In this document: piece by piece, positions 1 to 6,704 of the stretch
Layout: every line of letters begins with the position of its first letter
Position numbering within the stretch: the first letter of the stretch is position 1
The notes under the pieces: model-generated
The model's database searches: none
Told to the model about the DNA's origin: nothing
The model's input: only the letters and a program-made list of their open reading frames with translations
Assembly: GCA_900551005.1 (NCBI GenBank)
Contig: URUL01000023.1
Span: forward strand, 1 to 24,284
Length of the DNA: 24,284 nt
Source of the DNA: an uncultured Ruminococcus sp.
GTDB lineage: Bacteria > Bacillota > Clostridia > Oscillospirales > CAG-272
Reading direction: 5' to 3'
Position numbers and translations under genes: made by a program

Positions 1-70
1 TTTTCAAGCAGATGACGGCATACGAGATCGAGTAATGTGACTGGAGTTCAGACGTGTGCTCTTCCGATCT
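1..70. other. Illumina P7/index adapter contamination
   Basis: Bases 5-28 match the Illumina P7 oligo with one mismatch (T for A at 13). Bases 29-36 read CGAGTAAT, which I recall as the primer-strand form of TruSeq HT index D701. Bases 37-70 match the TruSeq read-2 adapter, ending in GCTCTTCCGATCT. The leading TTTT is AAAA on the other strand, as expected when a read runs past the end of the adapter. This is an untrimmed read-through joined to the contig end; genomic sequence starts at about 71. On the minus strand it translates without a stop into RSEEHTSELQS and following residues, a familiar adapter-derived peptide. Confidence 0.98.
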
Positions 71-1327
71 CTCGTTTTCTTTTTCTGAAGCGGCAAGCGC
101 CGCCGAATATGCCGTAGAAAAGGCGATCTGCAGATTAAAGCCGCCCGTATATGCGTCCACATCTATCACCTCTCCCGCAAAATAGAGATTTTTGCAGATG
201 CGCGAGCGCATCGTGGCAGGCTCTATCTCAGAGGTAGCAACTCCTCCGCTCGTGACAATGGCTTCCTCTATCGGGCGAAAACCCGATATATCTATCCGAA
301 AGCACTTGAGAGCGGAGAGCAGTGCCCGTCGCTGTTCCTTCGTCACGGAATTGACCTTCAGCGCGGGCGGGATGCCGCATCTCGCGATGATCACCGGTAT
401 CATTTTCGCCGGGAGCAGGTCTCCCAGCGCGTTTGCAAAATCCTTGTTTTTGTATTTCTCGAAGTCGCTCATGATGCGGCGGTCGAGCGTCTGTTCATCG
501 AGCGCGGGCTTGAGATCTATATTCACGCTGAAAGCGCCTGCGGACATCGGCCGCATATGTGCCGAAGCGGAAAGTACCGTCGGTCCGCTTATGCCGAAAT
601 GCGTAAAAAGCAGCTCGCCGAAATCGCGGTATACGGCTTTGCCGTTTTCGTTTTTTATCACAGTAATACCGACGTTTTTCAGCGACAGCCCCTGCATCTC
701 ACCGCATGCGCGGTCGTTGCTGCAAAGACCGACAAGCGAAGGCACGAGCGGCTTTACCGTGTGCCCGACCCCGGCGGCAAAGCGATAGCCGTCGCCGCTC
801 GATCCCGTGACGGGATAGGAAGCGCCCCCTGTCGCTATGATAACGCTGTCAAAATCGGTGAAGCGCCGCTTTTCCGTTATGATGGCGGAGATGCGCTTAC
901 CACTCTCCGTCTCCTTGGCTTCGATATCCGTCACGCGCTCGGTGAGCACCGTAACGCCGAGGCGGCGCATTTCATTTTTCAGCGCGAGGACGATATCCGT
1001 CGCCTTATCGGAAACAGGGAAAACTCTGTTTCCACGTTCCGTCTTCAGCGGCACGCCGAGCCGCTCCCCAAAAAAAGCCTTGGTGCTTTCGCTGTCAAAG
1101 CGACGTATCGCCGAAAAGAGAAACTTCCCATTTGCCGTGATGTTCCGCATAAATTCCTCGGGCGTGCAATCGTTTGTCAGATTGCATCTACCCTTGCCCG
1201 TAATTCCGAGCTTGCGCCCGAGCAGCGCGTTCCGCTCGAAGACCGTGACCGCAGCACCGCGGTCAGCGGCAAAGACGGCGGCGCTCATGCCCGCCGCGCC
1301 TGCACCTATTATGGCGATCCTCTGCAT
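71..1327 (-). CDS. HI0933-family FAD-dependent oxidoreductase (3' end cut by adapter)
   Basis: A flavoprotein of the HI0933/YhiN/BaiN type, probably cytosolic; substrates are poorly known for most members. The N-terminus MQRIAIIGAGAAG carries the dinucleotide-binding GxGxxG (residues 8-13) and E31 at the end of the second strand for FAD ribose. It is followed by the family motif GRKLGITGKGRCNLTN (37-52), a mid-protein ATGGASYP block, and a C-terminal FAGEVIDVDAYTGGFNLQ block that closes the FAD site. The ATG at 1327 directly abuts the stop codon of the upstream ABC-F gene, so translation is probably coupled. There are 419 genomic codons, about full family length, so only a few C-terminal residues are lost. 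The frame then runs open into adapter sequence, and any residues called beyond position 71 are artificial. No stop codon is present. Confidence 0.9.
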
Positions 1328-3274
1328 TTATGTTTCTCCGTTTTCCCTGTATTGCGAAAGGAAATCCTCCGCCTGCGCCATGATATCAAAAGCCGCATTT
1401 ATCTTCTCGTCTATCTCTTCTGTCCTTGAAGCGATCTCCGAGAGGCGGATATAGTCTGAGGAAGCTTCATTCTGTGCTTCTCTCTCAAGTGCCGCTTTTT
1501 CCGCTTCAAGCGTCTCTATTTCCGCTTCGGCGCGCTCTATCTGCTTTTCGCGCTTGCGTATCTCGGCGGCAAGACGCTTATTTTCCATATATTTTTCGCG
1601 GTTTCCCGACTCCGCTCTCACGGCAGGAACCGCGGTCTCCTCCGACTGCGCCGTCGAATGTTTATATTCCATATATTCGTCATATCCGCCGCGGTAGTCG
1701 AATAATACGCCGCCTGTCATATCGAAAATGCGGGTCGCTATCTTTTTTGCAAAATATCTGTCATGCGAGACGGCGATGACCGTTCCATGAAAGCGGAGAA
1801 CGGCATCCTCCAGTATCTCGCGGGAATTGATATCGAGATGGTTGGTCGGCTCATCGAGAATAAGCAGATTTATCTTGGAAAGCATCATCTTGCAGAGCAT
1901 GAGACGTGCCTTTTCTCCGCCCGACAGCTCACAGACAAGCTTGCCTATATCTTCATCAAAAAACAGAAACGACGCAAGCGCAGAACGTATCTCCGCGGCT
2001 CCGAGCTTTTCGTGCGCACGTACGACCTCATCGAGCACGGTGCTGTTTTCATCGAGGGACTGCTGCTCCTGGTCGTAATAACCATAGACTACGTTCGAGC
2101 CGAATTCCAATGTCCCCGCATCCTGCCCGAGCATACCGCCGATCATTTTGGCAAGGGTGGATTTCCCACAGCCGTTCGGACCGATAATGAGGATCCTGTC
2201 GTTTTTCTTCACCGTGAAGGAAACATCCGAGAAGATTCTCTTATCCCCGTAGCTTTTCGACAGGTGCTGTGCATAGAGAACGTCGTTTCCGCTCTCTCCC
2301 GCCTCACCGAAGGCGAATTTTATATCCTTCGGTGCGCTCTTCGGCGCATCTATCTTTTTCATGCGGGCAAGTGCCTTCTCACGGCTCTCCGCGGCGATAA
2401 TATTGCGTTCTCGGTTCCAGCGGCGTTGCTGCTCGATAAAGGCTTCAATACGTGCGATCTCACGCTGCTGATTTTTATAGTGACGCTCGAGAATCTCCGC
2501 ATTCTTTGCCTTTTTCTCCGTGAAAGCGGCATAGTTGCCGTTGTACAGCGTGGCCTTCGTATGCTCTATATCGAGGATCTTCGTCGCCACGCGGTCGAGA
2601 AAATATCTGTCATGCGAGATGACGGCGAGCGTATGCGGGTATGACCGCAAATGCTCCTCGAGCCAGTAGAGCGTATCGGCATCGAGATGGTTGGTGGGCT
2701 CATCCAGCAAAAGTATATCAGGCTCGGAGAGGAGCAGACGCACAAGCGCCAGCCTTGTGCGCTCGCCGCCCGACAGGGTTTTTACGCATACATCGCGTCT
2801 GCTTTCGTCAAAGCCGAATTTTGCGAGAGTCGAGCTGATCTTCGAACGATACTCATATCCGCCGTCCGCGCGGAATCGCTCCTGCGCCTCAGAAAAGCGT
2901 GATATGAGTTTTTCATATTCTGCATCGTGTACAAGAGTGGCACGGCGCTCTATCTCGGCTGACATTTGCGCGAGACTTTCCTCGAGTGAGCGGAGCGCGG
3001 GAAAAGCGCCGAGCATTTCTTCGAAAACGGAGAGCTCGCTCTCGAGCATTTCATTCTGCGCGAGCATACCGACCGAGGCGCCCTTCTGCGTATAGACACT
3101 TCCCGATGACGGCTTCGATATTCCGGCTATTATTTTCATGAGAGAGCTCTTGCCTGCACCGTTCACGCAGACGATGCCGAGCCTTTCTCCTTCGTTTACG
3201 GAAAAGCTGATTCCGCTCAGTATGACGTCCGTGCCGAACTCGAGCGAAATATCATTCGTGCCGAAGCTTATCAC
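1328..3274 (-). CDS. ABC-F family ATPase (YdiF-like)
   Basis: A soluble tandem-ATPase protein of the ABC-F group, whose characterised members bind the ribosomal E site and act on stalled ribosomes or antibiotic resistance. There are no membrane segments. Domain 1 has Walker A at 36-43, signature LSGGE (167-171) and LLLDEPTNHLD (188-198). A charged ABC-F linker covers roughly 250-310. Domain 2 has GPNGCGKST (365-373), LSGGE (450-454) and LILDEPTNHLD (471-481). The C-terminal 560-645 is Lys/Glu-rich and probably coiled coil, as in YdiF and Uup. At 648 aa it is close to YdiF length. The start is GTG, with GGGAGG nine bases upstream. Oddity: the first Walker A glycine in domain 1 is Cys36. The exact ABC-F subfamily is uncertain; nothing nearby suggests a drug-resistance role. 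Confidence 0.93.
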   Translation of the reverse strand: MISFGTNDISLEFGTDVILSGISFSVNEGERLGIVCVNGAGKSSLMKIIAGISKPSSGSVYTQKGASVGMLAQNEMLESELSVFEEMLGAFPALRSLEESLAQMSAEIERRATLVHDAEYEKLISRFSEAQERFRADGGYEYRSKISSTLAKFGFDESRRDVCVKTLSGGERTRLALVRLLLSEPDILLLDEPTNHLDADTLYWLEEHLRSYPHTLAVISHDRYFLDRVATKILDIEHTKATLYNGNYAAFTEKKAKNAEILERHYKNQQREIARIEAFIEQQRRWNRERNIIAAESREKALARMKKIDAPKSAPKDIKFAFGEAGESGNDVLYAQHLSKSYGDKRIFSDVSFTVKKNDRILIIGPNGCGKSTLAKMIGGMLGQDAGTLEFGSNVVYGYYDQEQQSLDENSTVLDEVVRAHEKLGAAEIRSALASFLFFDEDIGKLVCELSGGEKARLMLCKMMLSKINLLILDEPTNHLDINSREILEDAVLRFHGTVIAVSHDRYFAKKIATRIFDMTGGVLFDYRGGYDEYMEYKHSTAQSEETAVPAVRAESGNREKYMENKRLAAEIRKREKQIERAEAEIETLEAEKAALEREAQNEASSDYIRLSEIASRTEEIDEKINAAFDIMAQAEDFLSQYRENGET

Positions 3275-3310
3275 CGGTCTTCACCTCCCGAAATCGGTTT
3301 AATCTTATAT

Positions 3311-3339
3311 ATTATACTATTTTAATATCTCCTTGTCAA
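3311..3339 (-). promoter_or_regulatory. Consensus sigma-A promoter for the ABC-F/oxidoreductase operon
   Basis: On the minus strand a perfect TTGACA (3334-3339) is separated by 17 bases from a perfect TATAAT (3311-3316). It lies about 40 bases upstream of the GTG start of the ABC-F gene, and no other gene lies on this strand nearby. Confidence 0.9.
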
Positions 3340-3369
3340 ATGTTTATGGCAAAAAAGCAAAGAAAAACA

Positions 3370-3375
3370 TATAAT
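3370..3375 (+). promoter_or_regulatory. Probable -10 element of the ferritin-like gene
   Basis: A perfect TATAAT lies 44 bases before the ATG at 3420. The hexamer 17 bases upstream (TGGCAA, 3347-3352) matches the -35 consensus at only three positions, so the promoter may be weak or activator-dependent. An AGAGGAG ribosome binding site follows at about 3405-3411. Confidence 0.55.
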
Positions 3376-3419
3376 GCCATATGAGAAACAGCAAAAAATA
3401 AAAAAGAGGAGATTCACCA

Positions 3420-3929
3420 ATGAACGATAAGCTGAAATATAACTGCACCGTGCACAAGCCATATCCCGAGGTCAAGGTTTCGAAAAAGGATCCCGCCTAT
3501 GCGGCGCTTCTTTCCGTACCGTATGCGGGAACAGGCGGTGAGATATCCGCCATTCTCTCTTATCTCTACGGCAGTACTGTTCTCAACGGAGGAAAAGACC
3601 AGATCATCTCCGATGTTCTCGAATGTATCTCCGTTGTGGAAATGCACCATATGCACATACTCGCAGAGCTGATATTCCTGCTCGGCGGTGATCCGAGATA
3701 TGTTGCTATCCAGGGACGGCGCCCTTTTACCGCGGCAAACCTGCACTACAGCGAAAATCCCACGCAGATACTGAAAAATGCGATTGCCGGCGAAGAGGGC
3801 GCGATCTTCGTTTACGAACAGCTCCGCGGCATGACGGACGATGAAAATATCATAAGTATTATCGACAGGATCATCGAGGATGAAAAACTTCATCTCAATA
3901 TTTTTCACGAGCTTCTCGGAAATATCTGA
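3420..3929 (+). CDS. Ferritin-like diiron/dimanganese protein (CotJC/Mn-catalase-like)
   Basis: A 169-residue, mainly helical protein of the ferritin-like superfamily. Two carboxylate-histidine pairs of the four-helix metal site are visible: E41 in GGEISAI with E74xxH77 in VVEMHHMH, and E125/E126 in AGEEGAIF with E155xxH158 in EDEKLHL. This spacing resembles the short ferritin-like, CotJC or manganese-catalase-type proteins of Clostridia, suggesting a role in peroxide or oxygen detoxification or metal handling in the cytosol. The actual reaction cannot be read from the sequence. The gene is monocistronic, diverges from the ABC-F gene, and is preceded by AGAGGAG eight bases before the ATG. A long perfect inverted repeat follows 11 bases after the stop. 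Confidence 0.8.
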   Translation: MNDKLKYNCTVHKPYPEVKVSKKDPAYAALLSVPYAGTGGEISAILSYLYGSTVLNGGKDQIISDVLECISVVEMHHMHILAELIFLLGGDPRYVAIQGRRPFTAANLHYSENPTQILKNAIAGEEGAIFVYEQLRGMTDDENIISIIDRIIEDEKLHLNIFHELLGNI

Positions 3930-3940
3930 AGTAATCATCA

Positions 3941-3974
3941 AGGCAGGCAAGACGCAAATGCGTCTTGCCTGCCT
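3941..3974 (+). terminator. 16-bp perfect inverted repeat after the ferritin-like gene
   Basis: The arms 3941-3956 and 3959-3974 are perfect reverse complements, separated by AA. Only a short CCGGTTTTG follows, so the T-tract is poor for a classical intrinsic terminator. It probably still ends or protects the transcript, but it may instead be the first module of the repeat that follows: copy B of the repeat also has an unrelated hairpin at the same distance upstream. Confidence 0.6.
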
Positions 3975-3995
3975 CCGGTTTTGTGAAAAGATATA

Positions 3996-4319
3996 TGGCT
4001 GTCACTTTTTTGCAAAGTAACAATAAGTATAAGGTACTTTTCGCTTGTCCGAAAAGTACGAAAAGGACAAAAAGAGGAAGGTGTTCCTCTTTTGAACTCC
4101 TTCCGCATACGCGACTGAGTCGCAGGCAGCGTGCGTGGCAAGCAAGTGCGGGAGGTGGGCAAGGCAAAAAGATAAAGTCTGTCTATCCCCATGGCTTTCT
4201 CTATACCACGCGTGCGAACACATCACACGAAAGAATCGAGCAGATTCGCGTATGCGCTGGCTCCACGCCCGCATATAAAGGGAGTGGCGGGCGTGCATGA
4301 AGTCTGTACGCTGACAGAG
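3996..4319 (+). repeat. Dispersed structured repeat, copy A (about 320 bases)
   Basis: Direct repeat of 23880-24201 in the same orientation, roughly 85-90% identical by eye with several small indels. Hairpins, in order, are: 4001-4021 (ACTTT/AAAGT core with two outer pairs); 4034-4059 (10 bp, loop CTTGTC); 4070-4093 (10 bp, AAAAGAGGAA with its complement, loop GGTG); 4111-4123 (GCGAC/GTCGC); 4264-4295 (9 bp, CACGCCCGC/GCGGGCGTG); and 4303-4318 (TCTGT/ACAGA). Long-range nested pairings also exist: 4104-4113 with 4247-4256 (10 bp) and 4133-4138 with 4206-4211. No long reading frame is kept between the copies, because indels shift frame. It could be a non-coding RNA, a folded 3' UTR module or a non-autonomous mobile element. 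Strand is given by analogy with the preceding plus-strand gene. Confidence 0.85.
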
Positions 4320-4457
4320 CCGAGGCGCTGAGCGCGCTTTGGCAAAGCGGGAAATGACAGGGAGATTTCTAAGAGGGAACCTCTTAGATGACTTTTGGTC
4401 ATGCAAAAGTACATGAAACACCAGTAAGTATTTCCGGCTGTTTTCGACAGACGGAAA
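4320..4457 (+). repeat. Further hairpin chain downstream of copy A
   Basis: The hairpin series continues past the part shared with copy B. There is 4335-4349 (CGCTTT/AAAGCG), 4369-4387 (CTAAGAGG, loop GAA, CCTCTTAG), 4391-4410 (ACTTTTG/CAAAAGT) and 4431-4457 (TTTCCG/CGGAAA around CTGT/ACAG). The third resembles the ACTTTTCG hairpin near the start of copy A. Copy B lacks all of this, so it is either an optional 3' part of the element or separate sequence. No gene is visible. Confidence 0.6.
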
Positions 4458-4492
4458 TGACCTGAGGAGATAAAAATCTCATCAGGTCATTT
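4455..4492. terminator. Bidirectional-type hairpin between copy A and the DUF5131 gene
   Basis: The arms AAATGACCTGA (4455-4465) and TCAGGTCATTT (4482-4492) pair over 11 bp, with an inner GAGAT/ATCTC. Six T residues and then ATTT follow on the plus strand; on the minus strand there are only three T. It closes transcription from the repeat side and ends one base before the stop codon of the minus-strand DUF5131 gene, so it could also terminate that convergent operon. Confidence 0.7.
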
Positions 4493-4493
4493 T

Positions 4494-5210
4494 TTATTTC
4501 AAATCTATTCCCGCTTTTTTTGCCTGTGAATGCTGAAATTTTCGCGGGATACGGTAGAGCTTGCCGTCTTTGAGAAACCTTGCTCCTGTCTGCTTGAAAT
4601 GAAAGGGAACACCTGCCTTTTCACATTGAGAGCGCAGATCCAGCACCCATTCGTAATCGCAGACGCGGGCTTCATTTCCTGATTCTCCGCCGCAGATGAC
4701 ACCCTCTATTTGATCAGAGAGATAAGGAGACAGATCTATTTTTGAGAGGAGTGGTTCGCAAATGATCATTTTATGGCGTATTTTTGCTTCGAGAAAGACG
4801 GGAAGTCGTCTTTTTGCCTCCTCATCGTTTTCGACGGTGCAGCATATTGTCACGTTCCGGTAGCCTTCTCCCCAGTCCTCGGGGATGCAGTCGTCAAAAC
4901 GGACGATCCGTTTCGTTATTATCAGAAAATCAAGGTCGGGACGTCTGCGCATCATCCGCCAGCAATCGCTTCGCCAAGAGTCGGCTTTATCGAGAAAGAA
5001 ATCGGATGTAAAACATGTATATACGGGCTCGCCATCCGGCTGGAGTTTATATGTGCCGTCTCGCGCAAGACGCACAGGCAGATCGAAATCCGCGTTTTTT
5101 GTGACTTGCCTGCTGTCCTTTTCAAAGCGCGAATCTGTTCTGTAAACGTAGCAGTGCATGCATCCCGCACTGTATTTATCGCAGCCGTGCCAAGGATTCC
5201 ATACAGCCAT
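4494..5210 (-). CDS. DUF5131 / phage Gp37-Gp68 family protein
   Basis: A 238-residue protein of the DUF5131 (Gp37/Gp68) family, recognised by the N-terminal WNPWHGC followed by a C10-x6-C17-x2-C20 cluster, internal FLIITKR, ICGGESG and a C-terminal FHFKQTG. The three cysteines suggest a radical-SAM-like iron-sulfur site, but no reaction is established that I can cite. Some relatives occur in phages or next to TcmP three-Cys-motif partner genes; no such partner is seen here. The ATG starts one base after the stop of the VanY-like gene and has no good ribosome binding site of its own, so translation probably depends on coupling to that gene. A biological link between the two is not evident. Confidence 0.8.
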   Translation of the reverse strand: MAVWNPWHGCDKYSAGCMHCYVYRTDSRFEKDSRQVTKNADFDLPVRLARDGTYKLQPDGEPVYTCFTSDFFLDKADSWRSDCWRMMRRRPDLDFLIITKRIVRFDDCIPEDWGEGYRNVTICCTVENDEEAKRRLPVFLEAKIRHKMIICEPLLSKIDLSPYLSDQIEGVICGGESGNEARVCDYEWVLDLRSQCEKAGVPFHFKQTGARFLKDGKLYRIPRKFQHSQAKKAGIDLK

Positions 5211-5211
5211 C

Positions 5212-6348
5212 TTATTTTTTTACCGTAACTATGAAGCCGTCAACATTATTGCCCGAAACGGTATATTCGCCACTCGCGGGTACGGGAACGAATGTCACGG
5301 ATTCCGCGCTTTCCGCCGGATAGAAATAGATGAGATAATCCGCTCCGTCATAACTGTATTCGAGAGGCTTTTTCGAATATGAATATTCATTTCTCAGCAG
5401 GTCTATGTATTCCTCGAGGCAGAGATTGTTTTCCGTCATGTATGCGGCATGCGGCACGCCGACATAGCGAAAATGCCATGATTCATGCAGTATTTCCGTG
5501 ATATTGACCTTAGAGCCGTCATAGCGGAGAACAAAGCCGTATTTGGCACAGTTCTTGATCATCCAATCCTGCTGAGCGGTATTGAAATCGACGGTTGCTC
5601 CCTTGTAGGTGTATATTTTCAGATCTATGGCAAGTCCCGTATGATGCTCGCTGAAGCCGGGATTAGCCGCATAATATTTGCCTATTTCCTCGCCCATTTC
5701 TTCTATGGTGCGGTTATAGACGCTCTGCTGGCGTTCATAATCGCGGTATCCGCTGGCGACGATTATCTTATCGCTTTTGCCGTCCTCGCCTGTCTCAAAG
5801 GTTTCGGGGAGAGCGGCACGAAGGTCTGCGAACATTTGATTCATCGGCGATATGATATCGCGGCGGAGCTTTGCATCTATGCCGAGAACATAATTCGTAT
5901 TATAGCCCTCCTGGCCCCAGAGAGAAACGATATCGCGCGATTCCTCCACGGCGGAAGGAAATTTATATTCGACAGAGTTATTGACGAGGATGAGCTTGCC
6001 CTTATGGATATCGCTTGAGGCATAGGGCATGTTCACATAGTTTTTACTCCATTCGGGAATGACGGCACTCGGATTCTCGGTGGACTCCGTTGTTTGCATG
6101 GCAGTGGTGGATCCCGTCGTTTCTGCAGGGGCTTTGCCGACGATCGCTTTTATAATGATGACGAAAGTGGCAATAATAACGATAACGATCAGTGCGAGCA
6201 ACAAAAGTGCTGTCATGCCTTCTTTATTCGGCTTGAATTTTTTTTTTTTATGACCGTTTTGCGGTTTCTTTGCTTCTTGCCTGTTGGTTGTGTTTATGGA
6301 ATAGCTATTGTAATCATAGTCTCTGTTATTGTTTGAGTCATATTTCAT
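5212..6348 (-). CDS. Membrane-anchored D,D-carboxypeptidase, VanY/M15B family
   Basis: Zinc D-alanyl-D-alanine carboxypeptidase that would remove terminal D-Ala from peptidoglycan stems outside the membrane. The start at 6348 (MKYDSNNN) is chosen because CGGAGGATAAA precedes it; an upstream in-frame ATG at 6432 has no such site and would place promoter DNA in the gene. A basic HKKKKFKPNK stretch precedes a single membrane helix (about 45-69), then a Thr/Ser-rich spacer. The M15 domain has SGYR (R202), SEHHTGLAID (ligands H235 and D242) and HESWHFRYVG (catalytic E289, ligand H292), so it looks active. The C-terminal 330-378 is a small beta-like extension. There are no VanR/S/H/A/X neighbours, so this is a housekeeping wall enzyme, not glycopeptide resistance. 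Confidence 0.9.
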   Translation of the reverse strand: MKYDSNNNRDYDYNSYSINTTNRQEAKKPQNGHKKKKFKPNKEGMTALLLLALIVIVIIATFVIIIKAIVGKAPAETTGSTTAMQTTESTENPSAVIPEWSKNYVNMPYASSDIHKGKLILVNNSVEYKFPSAVEESRDIVSLWGQEGYNTNYVLGIDAKLRRDIISPMNQMFADLRAALPETFETGEDGKSDKIIVASGYRDYERQQSVYNRTIEEMGEEIGKYYAANPGFSEHHTGLAIDLKIYTYKGATVDFNTAQQDWMIKNCAKYGFVLRYDGSKVNITEILHESWHFRYVGVPHAAYMTENNLCLEEYIDLLRNEYSYSKKPLEYSYDGADYLIYFYPAESAESVTFVPVPASGEYTVSGNNVDGFIVTVKK

Positions 6349-6462
6349 TTTATCCTCCGTTTCGCCGATAGTGCGGCAAATGTATTTATGATGAATGTAA
6401 GTAAAGATACTTGCAAAATAAGATGTACGCATTTATATATCATGCGCAAGACTTTCTTGTAT

Positions 6463-6520
6463 ATTATAGCACAAGCAAGACTTTCTGTGTATATTATACC
6501 ATTAAATCCGCAAAAGTCCA
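6463..6520 (-). promoter_or_regulatory. Tandem duplicated promoters for the VanY-like operon
   Basis: Two near-identical 23-24 base units (6446-6468 and 6475-6498), offset by 29-30 bases, each end in a perfect minus-strand TATAAT (6463-6468 and 6493-6498). The proximal one pairs with TACACA (6486-6491, 17-base spacer). The distal one pairs with TGGACT (6515-6520, 16-base spacer). The leader to the ATG would be about 110-140 bases. Confidence 0.6.
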
Positions 6521-6541
6521 TACTATTTTGAATTATTTTTT

Positions 6542-6570
6542 GTTGCAATACGCTCTTTGCTGTATGCAAC
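6542..6570. promoter_or_regulatory. Inverted repeat upstream of yfhO promoter
   Basis: GTTGCA (6542-6547) and TGCAAC (6565-6570), extended by TAC/GTA after a one-base bulge, flank a 10-base centre. It lies between the divergent vanY-like and yfhO promoters and 20 bases upstream of the yfhO -35. It may be an operator or simply a chance palindrome. The rest of the 6349-6704 gap holds only the promoters and leaders described here. Confidence 0.3.
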
Positions 6571-6590
6571 AGGTATTTTATCTTTTGATA

Positions 6591-6619
6591 TTGATTATTT
6601 ATGAAAAATATGGTATACT
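6591..6619 (+). promoter_or_regulatory. Promoter of the yfhO-like gene
   Basis: TTGATT (6591-6596) and TATACT (6614-6619) are separated by 17 bases. The transcript start would be near 6626, giving a leader of about 80 bases with an AGAGG ribosome binding site at 6691-6695 before the ATG at 6705. Confidence 0.65.
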
Positions 6620-6704
6620 TATATCATATTTCAGAAAAATATGTTTTTGCGGCGTATTAAGACAGCGCAGAACAAAAAAACAAACCTGAAAGAGGATATT
6701 TCAA

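Noticed and set aside
557..1454. Long plus-strand frames of 290 and 205 residues over the first gene
   Set aside because: They are antisense shadows of the HI0933-type flavoprotein, whose FAD motifs are unmistakable on the minus strand.
3996..4319. Insertion sequence with terminal inverted repeats and target duplication
   Set aside because: I found no matching inverted ends or flanking direct repeats around either copy, and no transposase remnant; a non-autonomous element remains possible.
3895..4421. Several overlapping minus-strand reading frames of 63-139 residues across repeat copy A, with similar peptide stretches in copy B
   Set aside because: Only one stretch of about 40 residues is shared. 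Indels between the copies shift the frame elsewhere, no ribosome binding sites are present, and the similarity is explained by hairpin-rich nucleotide sequence.
3941..4492. CRISPR array or tRNA cluster in the hairpin-rich spacer
   Set aside because: The hairpins differ in sequence and spacing, there is no regular repeat-spacer pattern, no cas gene, and no segment folds with tRNA arm lengths and a TTC-containing T-loop.
5212..6348. VanY as a sign of glycopeptide resistance
   Set aside because: There are no vanR/S, vanH, vanA/B or vanX genes, and the Ddl here has the KY omega-loop of a normal D-Ala-D-Ala ligase. It is better seen as a housekeeping carboxypeptidase.
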